64,000 nucleotides of DNA. Source: UBA940 sp045613745. GTDB lineage: Bacteria; Bacteroidota; Bacteroidia; Bacteroidales; Rikenellaceae. The first letter of the stretch is position 1. The number at the start of each line of letters is the position of its first letter. The notes under the pieces were generated by a model. The model did no database searches, had not been told where the DNA came from, and was given only the letters and a program-made list of their open reading frames with translations. Made by a program: the position numbers and the translations under genes. The DNA lies in the NCBI GenBank assembly GCA_045613745.1, contig JAZLBP010000010.1, forward strand, positions 62,001 through 126,000. The letters run 5' to 3'. Shown in pieces: positions 35,514 to 42,388 of the stretch.

Positions 35514-36197
35514 ATGGGAAACAAAATCAACGACCCTATCGCGCGACTGATGGGACTGCGATACAAATCGCACCCCTGGCACGGAATCGAAGTGGGCGAC
35601 GACGCACCTAATGTCATCACCGCTTTCATCGAAATGGTGCCTACCGACACCGTAAAATACGAACTCGACAAGGTGAGCGGTTACATCAAAATCGACCGAC
35701 CGCAAAAGTACTCGAACGTTATCCCCGCACTATATGGTTTCGTTCCGCAAAGTTTCTGCGGCGAGAGCGTGGCAAGCTACTGTATGCAGCAGAGCGGACG
35801 CGAGGACATCGTTGGTGACAGCGACCCGCTGGATATCTGCGTGCTGACCGAAAGGGACGTTTCGCACGGCGACATCATCGTCAACGCCCGCCCCATCGGA
35901 GGTTTCCGTATGTTGGACGGCAACGAGGCCGACGACAAAATCATCGCAGTGTTGAGCCACGACGTAACTTACAGCGGCTACACCGACATCTCGGAACTGC
36001 CCCGAGGCGTGGTAAACCGTCTGAAACACTACTTCCTGACCTACAAGGATATGCCCGACGCAGGCGAAAACCAAAAGAAGAAGGTTGAAATCATCGACAC
36101 CTACGGCCGCGACGAGGCTTGTGAAATCATCAACCGCTCGCTCGAAGACTACAAGTGTCACTTCGATAGTTTGGACGACATCCTCCGCCGCGTGTAG
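35514..36197 (+). CDS. ppa: Inorganic pyrophosphatase, family I
   Basis: Hydrolyses pyrophosphate from biosynthesis. 227 residues. VKYELDKVSGYIKIDR is the substrate-binding N-terminal part, and GDSDPLDICVL carries the metal-binding DxDPxD. ADDKIIAVLSHD is the third motif. Somewhat longer than the ~175-residue E. coli enzyme, with a C-terminal extension. It is monocistronic, with a consensus promoter and terminator. Confidence 0.94.
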   Translation: MGNKINDPIARLMGLRYKSHPWHGIEVGDDAPNVITAFIEMVPTDTVKYELDKVSGYIKIDRPQKYSNVIPALYGFVPQSFCGESVASYCMQQSGREDIVGDSDPLDICVLTERDVSHGDIIVNARPIGGFRMLDGNEADDKIIAVLSHDVTYSGYTDISELPRGVVNRLKHYFLTYKDMPDAGENQKKKVEIIDTYGRDEACEIINRSLEDYKCHFDSLDDILRRV

Positions 36198-36213
36198 GAT
36201 ACAAAATTCAATA

Positions 36214-36246
36214 ACAAAAGGCTGCCCCTCGGGACAGCCTTTTTCG
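36214..36246 (+). terminator. Terminator of ppa
   Basis: Stem AAAGGCTG/CAGCCTTT with inner CC/GG, then TTTTCG. Confidence 0.85.
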
Positions 36247-36259
36247 TTTATTTCTTATT

Positions 36260-36383
36260 TAGAAATTGTATAAGAAGAGGATTTTCAAGGCTTGCGAAGC
36301 CCGAAAATGCGCAGTTTACTTGGCGTAAATGAGCATTTTGAGGGCGAGCATAACGTAGAAAATACCTTTTTATACGATTTCTA
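36260..36383 (-). repeat. Stop-codon palindrome, family A, copy A4 (zupT)
   Basis: The proximal arm TAGAAATCGTATAA (36370-36383 on the minus strand) starts one base after the zupT stop and pairs with 36260-36273. The core hairpin TTTAC/GTAAA and next stem AAAATGC/GCATTTT differ in sequence from A2-A3 but keep pairing. Confidence 0.85.
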
Positions 36384-36384
36384 C

Positions 36385-37185
36385 CTACATCATCAAAATC
36401 ACACTCACCGCCATAATCGCCATACCCGCAATCAAGCCATACATCTCGATATGGTTTTCGCCATACTCGCGGGCGGCGGGAAGCAGCTCGTCGAGCGAGA
36501 TGTAAATCATAATACCCGACACCGCAGCCAACACAATATTCATCGTCAGCGCCGACAGCAAGGGCATAAGCACTACAAATCCGACCAGCGCGCCCACAGG
36601 CTCGGCCAGACCCGATGCAAACGAGTACCAGAAGGCTTTGCGACGGTTGCCCGTAGCCGCAAGGATAGGCACCGACACCGCTACGCCCTCGGGGATGTTG
36701 TGGATTGCAACCGCAACGGCAACAGCCAGGCCCGTAGTAGCCGACTCATAGGCCGACATAAAGGTGGCGATACCCTCGGGGAAGTTGTGGATTGCGATGG
36801 CGAGAGCCGTAACCAAGCCCATACGTTGCAGTTTATGGTGGTTATTAGCGTCGTTAAGTTCCTCGACCGAGTGCAGTTCGTGAGGGTTTTGCACCTCGGG
36901 CACAAGGCGGTCGATAATCATCGCAAGCAGCAGTCCTCCGAACATTGCAAGCACAGCATAGGTTGTGCCCGTCTGCTGGCCGAACTGCTCTTCGAGCGCC
37001 GATTGCGAGTCGGCAAAGAGTTCGCAAAACGACACATAGAGCATAACGCCCGCCGACAGACCCAACGCAAACGAAATGAAGCGTCGGTTGGTCGAACGAG
37101 TCAATATGGCAATCAGACTGCCCACGCCCGTAGCCATTCCGGCAAAGAGCGACAGCACCAAAGCATATACAACAGCCGAGGTCAT
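36385..37185 (-). CDS. zupT: ZIP-family zinc/divalent metal transporter
   Basis: Inner-membrane uptake of zinc and perhaps other divalent metals. 266 residues, eight predicted helices. The metal-binding helices 4 and 5 carry IAIHNFPEGIATFM and VAIHNIPEGVAVSVP. A His-containing cytoplasmic loop (ELNDANNHHK) precedes helix 4. It lies 35 bp downstream of purE, so it may be co-transcribed. The stop is followed at once by repeat A4. Confidence 0.93.
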   Translation of the reverse strand: MTSAVVYALVLSLFAGMATGVGSLIAILTRSTNRRFISFALGLSAGVMLYVSFCELFADSQSALEEQFGQQTGTTYAVLAMFGGLLLAMIIDRLVPEVQNPHELHSVEELNDANNHHKLQRMGLVTALAIAIHNFPEGIATFMSAYESATTGLAVAVAVAIHNIPEGVAVSVPILAATGNRRKAFWYSFASGLAEPVGALVGFVVLMPLLSALTMNIVLAAVSGIMIYISLDELLPAAREYGENHIEMYGLIAGMAIMAVSVILMM

Positions 37186-37220
37186 AGTGTGGGGTTGGGA
37201 AAGCGACTAAATGCGTGTGA

Positions 37221-37733
37221 TTAGTTGACCTTCATAGGCATCTCGACCTTACACAGATCGTCGTTTGCCTTGTCAATTTTGGCAGCCAGCTCCGCTTTGA
37301 ACTTAACGATTTTCTCGCGCAGGGTTGCATCACCGTTAGCCATAATTTGGCAAGCGAGGATAGCAGCGTTGCGTGCGCCGTCCAGAGCTACGGTTGCCAC
37401 GGGAATACCTGCGGGCATTTGGAGAATCGACAGAATGCTGTCCAATCCCTCAATCGAGTTCGACGAACGGATGGGTACACCGATTACGGGCAGAGGGGTC
37501 GAGGCAGCAATTACACCGGGCAAGTGAGCTGCGCCACCTGCACCTGCGATGATAACCTCGATACCGCGCTCGGCAGCGGTCTCGGCAAACTCCGCCACGC
37601 GACCGGGAGTGCGGTGAGCCGACAGAGCCAATACTTCGTAGGGAACCTCCATCGAGTCGAGCAGCTCGCAAGCGCCCTGCATAACCTTCAAATCCGAGGT
37701 ACTTCCCATAATAACTGTTACACGTGCTTTCAT
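37221..37733 (-). CDS. purE: N5-carboxyaminoimidazole ribonucleotide mutase
   Basis: Converts N5-CAIR to CAIR in purine synthesis. 170 residues. VIMGSTSDLKVM at the N-terminus, SAHRTPGRV and AGAGGAAHLPGVIAA are the family's substrate-loop motifs. PurK is not in the window. It is divergent from hpt, with the two promoters sharing a small palindrome at 37781-37800. Confidence 0.95.
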   Translation of the reverse strand: MKARVTVIMGSTSDLKVMQGACELLDSMEVPYEVLALSAHRTPGRVAEFAETAAERGIEVIIAGAGGAAHLPGVIAASTPLPVIGVPIRSSNSIEGLDSILSILQMPAGIPVATVALDGARNAAILACQIMANGDATLREKIVKFKAELAAKIDKANDDLCKVEMPMKVN

Positions 37734-37780
37734 AATTTCGTACTATTTTTGGTTAAAATTTTTCTATTCGAGTTATAATT

Positions 37781-37800
37781 ATTAACTTCGCAAAGTTAAT
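37781..37800. promoter_or_regulatory. Palindromic promoter region between purE and hpt
   Basis: ATTAACTT-cgca-AAGTTAAT. The minus strand reads TAACTTTG (37791-37798), a good -7 box for purE. The plus strand reads TAACTTCG, a weak -7 box for hpt. Both directions use the same 20 bp. Confidence 0.5.
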
Positions 37801-37838
37801 TCTTTTTTGGCGAAATGCCATATAGAAGAACTATTATT

Positions 37839-38399
37839 ATGACAACCGCGACAAAGAAACGAGTTACCCTCTACGACAAAACATTCGAAGTGATGATTCC
37901 CTTCGAAGAGTTGGATCAACACATCGAGAAGATTGCCGAACGCATAAACCGCGATTACAGCAACACCCCCCAGCCCCCCGTTGTGCTGGCTGTGCTGAAC
38001 GGCTCATTTATGTTTATGGGCGATTTGATGAAGAAAATCGAGTTCAACTGCGAGGTACAGTTCATCAAGGTAGCGTCGTACGACGGAGGCCAAAGCACAG
38101 GCAAAGTACGCGAACTGATTGGTCTGAACGGCTCATTGGAGGGTCGCGATGTGATTGTGGTCGAGGATATTGTCGAAACGGGCAACAGCATTGCACACAT
38201 ATTCGCCCTACTCCAAGCGCAAGGCGTGGCAAGCGTGGCTGTGGCAACAATGTTCTTCAAGCCCGAGCTCTACAACAAGGAGTTCGAGATTAAATACCCC
38301 GCAATGGTTATTGGCAACGACTTTATCGTGGGCTATGGTTTGGATTACGACCAACTCGGCCGCAACCTTAAAGATATTTATGTTATTGTAAATGAGTAA
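37839..38399 (+). CDS. hpt: Hypoxanthine phosphoribosyltransferase
   Basis: Salvages hypoxanthine and guanine to IMP and GMP. 186 residues from MTTATKKRVTLYD. The PRPP loop is VIVVEDIVETGNSIAH, with NGSFMFMGDL as the flexible-loop lead. The ATG at 37839 gives the typical N-terminus; an ATG at 37815 adds an unlikely eight residues. It overlaps queE by 8 bp and heads hpt-queE-divIC. Confidence 0.92.
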   Translation: MTTATKKRVTLYDKTFEVMIPFEELDQHIEKIAERINRDYSNTPQPPVVLAVLNGSFMFMGDLMKKIEFNCEVQFIKVASYDGGQSTGKVRELIGLNGSLEGRDVIVVEDIVETGNSIAHIFALLQAQGVASVAVATMFFKPELYNKEFEIKYPAMVIGNDFIVGYGLDYDQLGRNLKDIYVIVNE

Positions 38400-39015
38400 A
38401 CCTGACTACAAAGACGGGCGACTGCTGCCGCTTGTCGAGGAATTCTATACGCTGCAAGGCGAGGGCTACCACACAGGTGTGGCCGCATATTTCATCCGCT
38501 TGGGCGGTTGCGATGTGGGTTGTCGCTGGTGTGATGCCAAATACACTTGGAATGCTGCAGCGCATCCGCTGACCGAGGCCGATCAGATTATTGAGCGCGC
38601 TGCCTCCTACCCCGCACGTTCGATTGTGATTACGGGCGGAGAGCCACTGCTCTATCCGCTGGACTACCTGACCGGTGGTCTACACGAGCGCGGTTTGGAG
38701 ATTTTCTTGGAGACATCGGGCTCGCACCCTTGGAGTGGCAACTTCGATTGGGTGTGTCTGTCGCCCAAGCGCCAAATGCCGCCGCTGGACGAAGCCTTTG
38801 AGCGTGCCGACGAGCTGAAAGTTATCATCGAGAAGCCCGAAGATTTGGAGTGGGCCGAGAGTTGCGCTGCGCGTGTGGGCGAAAAGTGCCGTCTGTACCT
38901 GCAACCCGAGTGGAGCCGCTTTGCCGAGATTATCCAACCCATCGTGGAGTATGCAATGAACAATCCCAAATGGAAGGTTTCGGTGCAAACCCACAAGTAT
39001 ATGAACATTCCCTAA
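38392..39015 (+). CDS. queE: 7-carboxy-7-deazaguanine synthase
   Basis: Radical SAM enzyme forming the 7-deazapurine ring for queuosine. 207 residues. FYTLQGEGYHTGVAAYFIRL is the family's N-terminal hallmark, followed by the cluster motif GCDVGCRWCDAKYTW (a Cys array with a short insert) and ITGGEPLL. The other queuosine genes are not in the window. It overlaps hpt at its start and precedes divIC by 6 bp. Confidence 0.93.
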   Translation: MSKPDYKDGRLLPLVEEFYTLQGEGYHTGVAAYFIRLGGCDVGCRWCDAKYTWNAAAHPLTEADQIIERAASYPARSIVITGGEPLLYPLDYLTGGLHERGLEIFLETSGSHPWSGNFDWVCLSPKRQMPPLDEAFERADELKVIIEKPEDLEWAESCAARVGEKCRLYLQPEWSRFAEIIQPIVEYAMNNPKWKVSVQTHKYMNIP

Positions 39016-39021
39016 CCAACG

Positions 39022-39309
39022 ATGAGTCTTTTACGAGAGAAAATAAATGAGTTGTCGCTGCGTGCCAAGATTTTGGGTGCGCTGATATTGTTGGTGGGTA
39101 TAATCGTCATCGGCAACGAATTCATAACGATGATTCGCTTGCGTTTCGAGATTGCCGAGCTGCGCGACCGCATCGAATACTATCAGGAGCGTCTGCAACA
39201 AGACAGCCTGCTGATACAGCGTTTGGAGTCGCCCGAATACTTGGAGCGCTATGCCCGCGAGAAGTATTTTATGCACGCCAAAGACGAGGACATTTATATA
39301 ATCCGCTAA
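39022..39309 (+). CDS. FtsB/DivIC-like septum formation initiator
   Basis: Small divisome protein. 95 residues: a short cytoplasmic start, one transmembrane helix (residues ~17-35, ILGALILLVGIIVIGN), then a coiled coil (LRDRIEYYQERLQQDSLLI) and the family end LERYAREKYFMHAKDED. A terminator shared with the opposing tRNA-Leu follows. Confidence 0.88.
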   Translation: MSLLREKINELSLRAKILGALILLVGIIVIGNEFITMIRLRFEIAELRDRIEYYQERLQQDSLLIQRLESPEYLERYAREKYFMHAKDEDIYIIR

Positions 39310-39330
39310 AAGATAGTTCGTAAAATAAAA

Positions 39331-39372
39331 CAACAAAGGTCGCAACCCGTTTGGTTTGCGACCTTTGTTGTA
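39331..39372. terminator. Bidirectional terminator between divIC and tRNA-Leu
   Basis: Stem CAAAGGTCGCAA/TTGCGACCTTTG, flanked by T-rich sequence on both strands. Confidence 0.85.
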
Positions 39373-39456
39373 CTCGGAGCGGGAATCGAACCCGCACGGG
39401 CATTTCTGCCCACAGGATTTTAAGTCCGGCGTGTCTACCTATTCCACCATCCGAGC
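39371..39456 (-). tRNA. tRNA-Leu (anticodon TAA)
   Basis: Class II tRNA of 86 nt. Acceptor GCTCGGA with TCCGAGT, anticodon arm CCGGACTTAAAATCC with TAA, long variable arm GTGGGCAGAAATGCCCG, and T-loop GTTCGATTC. CCA is not encoded. Confidence 0.95.
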
Positions 39457-39473
39457 CTGTTTGAAAACGTGTG

Positions 39474-39504
39474 CAAAGATACTATCAAATTTTGAAAGTG
39501 CAAA
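39474..39504 (-). promoter_or_regulatory. Promoter of tRNA-Leu
   Basis: TTTG (39501-39504) and TATCTTTG (39474-39481) on the minus strand, spaced 19 bp. Confidence 0.8.
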
Positions 39505-39631
39505 CATTATCGAATCTTTCCGCCGTCAACACGCCGCAATCAACGCCCACAATGGCACAATATTAGCCACCTAGGCCACGTTTGTAGAGTAAAAAAAAAG
39601 CGCGCGCGGTAGAAAATCTTATCTTTTTTTG

Positions 39632-39639
39632 TATTTTTG
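39632..39639 (+). promoter_or_regulatory. Promoter -7 box of the 39.7-kb lipoprotein
   Basis: TATTTTTG, 31 bp before the chosen ATG. It rules out the longer frame starting at 39629. Confidence 0.5.
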
Positions 39640-39670
39640 CCGAATGTACAACGCAAAACCACAAAGTATT

Positions 39671-40984
39671 ATGCTGAAAAATATACTCAAAGCTACAATA
39701 ACACTGCTCGCGGTTGCGATTGCGATGATTGGTTGTGCCGACGACGATTTGGTTATCACAAGCTTCTCGCTCGAAGGCTCGCAGAATGTCTATTTCGAGC
39801 CCGGACAGACCATCAAAATCTCGTACAAAAAGCAACGTATCTCGAAAATCGAAATCACCGAGGCGCCCGCAGATTGGACTGTTGTCAATCGCAACAACTC
39901 CTACTTGGAGGTAACCGCGCCCAACGTCCTCCGCACCGAGGCCGAGGTTATCGAGGTTAAGGGTACTTCGCCCGAGGGCACATCCAACTCCGACAAGATT
40001 ACCGTTCAGGTACTCATTGCCGAGAGCATTTCGGAGGCAGGTGCCGCCAACTGCTACATTGCGCCCACCGAGGGTCGTTTCTCGTTTGACGGAACAACTA
40101 TTGCAGGTAGCGACAAAAAGATTGAGTTCGCCAAGGCCGAACTGTTGTGGTGCGCACCCAAGAAAGCTGTTCATTCGGTACAAACACTCGACGACAACAT
40201 CTCGTTCTCGACTTCTGGCACCGATGGCAACGCTGTGATTGCAGTACGCGACAGCAAAGATAACATTCTGTGGAGCTGGCACATCTGGGTTGCCGACTAC
40301 AACCCCACAGAGAGCGCCATCGAGGGTATGATGTCGCGCAACATTGGCGCAAGTGCCGACCTTGCCGACACCGACGAGGAGGCTTGGATGGCAAGCGGCC
40401 TCTACTACCAATGGGGACGCAAAGACCCGTTCGTGGGTGGCAAATACTATATGTCGACCGTTGACCAAAATATGTACGACGCCGAGGGCAACTGGGTTGG
40501 TATCACCTATCTGCAAACCGCAAAATCGCGCGGAACCATCGCCTACACAATCGCCAATCCCCTCACCTATCTGTATGGCGCCGAGAGCACCGGCTACGAC
40601 TGGATGTTTGCCGAGCGCAACAACAAGTTGTGGGGTGGCGCAACCAAAAGTATGTATGACCCCTGCCCTGCCGGTTGGAGAGTAGCTTCGGCCAGCGCTT
40701 TTGATGGTGCAAAGATGGATGCCGCTGTGGGTGACTACCTGCGTGGCTGGGAGGTTTCGACCGCAGAGGGCGAAAACTACCTTGTAGCAGCAGGTCGTCG
40801 CAGTTTTGCCGACGGACAGCTCACCAATGTGGATGTGACAGGCTATCTGCCCGTTGGTTTCATCTGGACTGCCGACACCAACGAAGGCAAAGCTACCGCT
40901 GTGGAGTTCACTCCCACAAGCCTTGGTATGGGTACTGCATATCGCTCGAACGCCTGCCCCGTAAGGTGCTGCAAAGAGAACTAA
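39671..40984 (+). CDS. Lipoprotein with Fibrobacter-major-paralogue-like C-terminus
   Basis: 437 residues from MLKNILKATITLLAVAIAMIGC, with a lipobox ending at Cys22. An N-terminal Ig-like segment (~25-120) is followed by a region matching the 942-residue lipoprotein at 18.5 kb: ANCYIAPTEG, WSWHIWVADYNP, SRNIGA, YYQWGRKDPFVG, YDPCPAGWRVAS. It lacks the four BACON repeats. A surface or fimbria-associated role is possible but unsupported. A very strong terminator follows. Confidence 0.82.
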   Translation: MLKNILKATITLLAVAIAMIGCADDDLVITSFSLEGSQNVYFEPGQTIKISYKKQRISKIEITEAPADWTVVNRNNSYLEVTAPNVLRTEAEVIEVKGTSPEGTSNSDKITVQVLIAESISEAGAANCYIAPTEGRFSFDGTTIAGSDKKIEFAKAELLWCAPKKAVHSVQTLDDNISFSTSGTDGNAVIAVRDSKDNILWSWHIWVADYNPTESAIEGMMSRNIGASADLADTDEEAWMASGLYYQWGRKDPFVGGKYYMSTVDQNMYDAEGNWVGITYLQTAKSRGTIAYTIANPLTYLYGAESTGYDWMFAERNNKLWGGATKSMYDPCPAGWRVASASAFDGAKMDAAVGDYLRGWEVSTAEGENYLVAAGRRSFADGQLTNVDVTGYLPVGFIWTADTNEGKATAVEFTPTSLGMGTAYRSNACPVRCCKEN

Positions 40985-41004
40985 TCAAGCGTGCACAAAG
41001 ATTT

Positions 41005-41050
41005 AACATTCGGGTCTGTCGGGAATCACCGACAGACCCGAATGTTTTTA
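41005..41050 (+). terminator. Terminator of the 39.7-kb lipoprotein
   Basis: 18-bp perfect stem (41005-41022 with 41029-41046) followed by T residues. Confidence 0.92.
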
Positions 41051-41054
41051 ATAT

Positions 41055-41267
41055 ATGCAGAATGAAAAAGGCCAAATTGTTTGGCATAAGTCGTTTTATG
41101 ACCAAAGAAAAAAGCCATACGCCAATAAAGGGGTACAGCTTTATAATAAGTCATTAGAGGGCGGCGTTTCCTCTATTATTCGTACCGAATACTCGCCATC
41201 GACCGCAGGGTATTCTAACCTTTTGCCATCCTACGATGGTATTGTATATTCTCATTTTGTCATTTAA
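41055..41267 (+). CDS. Possible small protein, uncertain
   Basis: 70-residue frame in an AT-richer patch, ending 34 bp before a strong terminator (41301-41345). Not recognised. Another frame (41062-41157) encodes a 31-residue Lys-rich peptide starting MKKAKLFGISRF. No promoter was found, and it may be a remnant or part of a small RNA. Confidence 0.25.
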   Translation: MQNEKGQIVWHKSFYDQRKKPYANKGVQLYNKSLEGGVSSIIRTEYSPSTAGYSNLLPSYDGIVYSHFVI

Positions 41268-41300
41268 TAGAAACCAAACATAGGACGCAACTGTCTATTA

Positions 41301-41345
41301 AACAATCAGCCATACCCCTTTATGGGATATGGCTGATTGTTTTTC
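41301..41345 (+). terminator. Orphan plus-strand terminator
   Basis: Stem AACAATCAGCCATA/TATGGCTGATTGTT then TTTT. No annotated plus-strand gene ends just before it, other than the uncertain 70-residue frame. Confidence 0.8.
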
Positions 41346-41471
41346 CGCCGGTCTGCGGTGGCATAGCCACTTTTGCTACTGCCGTTCTAACCCCTGAACT
41401 TTTGGGATAAGGGCGGCAGCCAAATCCGCCGGCTTGCGGCTGGTTCTTTTTGATGACTCAAAAAGAATATA
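41345..41471 (-). repeat. Post-stop hairpin repeat, family B, copy B2 (ubiA)
   Basis: Read from ubiA: a 24-base palindrome CTTTTTGA-gtca-TCAAAAAG just after the stop (41444-41467), then CCGCAAGCCGGCGG, then the CTGCCG/CGGCAG hairpin (41380-41419) and CCACCGCAGACCGGCGG. It is the most complete copy of the family. Confidence 0.75.
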
Positions 41472-42332
41472 TTACAGCACCATTGCAAGAATGGCGAAGG
41501 TGGCGAATACCAAACTTGCGATACCGTTCAAAGTTCCAAATGCGATACCGATATTTTTTTGTTGGGTGGGGGTTACGAGCAGGTGTTCGAGCACCAGAAC
41601 TGCGCCAAACAAACCTGCGCCAATCCAATACCAAAGACCAAATCCGCACAACAGTCCGAAAAGGGCTACTGCGCCAAGGCTTATAACGTGCAGGGCAATG
41701 CTGATGGAGAGTGCGCCCCAACCCGAGAAACGTGCGGGGATAGAGTGCAGGCCGCGAGCGCGGTCAAACTCTGCATCCTGCATCGCATAAATGATGTCAA
41801 ATCCGCCAACCCAAGTGAGTACCAGCGCCGATAACACCAAAGGCTCTGCAGCAAACTGACCCGTAACGGCAATGTAGGCACCCACAGGAGCGATTCCGAG
41901 CGCAAGGCCCAACACGATGTGGGCGAGTGCAGTAAAGCGTTTGCAGTAGCTGTATCCCATAACCACGAGCAGCGCCACGGGCGACAGGCACAAGGTCAGA
42001 GGGTTGATGGTTGCGGTCACGGCAACGAACAGCAAGGCATTAACAATCACAAAGGTGAGGGCTGCGCGAGGCGAAATCTGTCCCGACGGAATCTCACGCG
42101 AAGCGGTGCGGGGATTCTCGGCGTCGATGTGTCGGTCTGCCCAGCGGTTGAATCCCATTGCGGTGTTACGCGCCAGCACCATACAGGCCACAACCTGCAC
42201 CAACAGCACCCAATCGAACACAGCCGAGGTAGAAGTCAGTGCCCAAGTGTAGCCCACCAGAGCAAAAGGCATAGCAAAGATGGTGTGCGAGAATTTCACC
42301 ATCGACAGGTATTTACTTATTGTAGAGGTCAT
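41472..42332 (-). CDS. ubiA: UbiA-family prenyltransferase (4-hydroxybenzoate octaprenyltransferase-like)
   Basis: Integral membrane aromatic prenyltransferase. 286 residues from MTSTISKYLSMVKFSHT, about nine helices. The two Asp-rich motifs are present: NTAMGFNRWADRHIDAENPR and DIIYAMQDAEFDRARG. In Bacteroidetes the acceptor may belong to menaquinone rather than ubiquinone synthesis, so the symbol denotes family only. It is divergent from lepA. The ATG at 42332 is chosen over 42353, which overlaps the promoter. Confidence 0.85.
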   Translation of the reverse strand: MTSTISKYLSMVKFSHTIFAMPFALVGYTWALTSTSAVFDWVLLVQVVACMVLARNTAMGFNRWADRHIDAENPRTASREIPSGQISPRAALTFVIVNALLFVAVTATINPLTLCLSPVALLVVMGYSYCKRFTALAHIVLGLALGIAPVGAYIAVTGQFAAEPLVLSALVLTWVGGFDIIYAMQDAEFDRARGLHSIPARFSGWGALSISIALHVISLGAVALFGLLCGFGLWYWIGAGLFGAVLVLEHLLVTPTQQKNIGIAFGTLNGIASLVFATFAILAMVL

Positions 42333-42350
42333 AATGATTTTAATTTCCGA

Positions 42351-42368
42351 CAAAAATAATTAACTTTG
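42351..42368. promoter_or_regulatory. Back-to-back -7 boxes of ubiA and lepA
   Basis: Minus-strand TATTTTTG (42351-42358) and plus-strand TAACTTTG (42361-42368) are separated by 2 bp, so the two promoters cannot be occupied at once. Neither has a good -33 TTTG. Confidence 0.6.
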
Positions 42369-42388
42369 TGCTGTTTTAGAGAAAATTT

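Noticed and set aside
41062..41157. 31-residue Lys-rich peptide as a modified-peptide precursor
   Set aside because: No processing enzyme, export gene or leader motif is nearby; kept only as part of the unassigned transcript.
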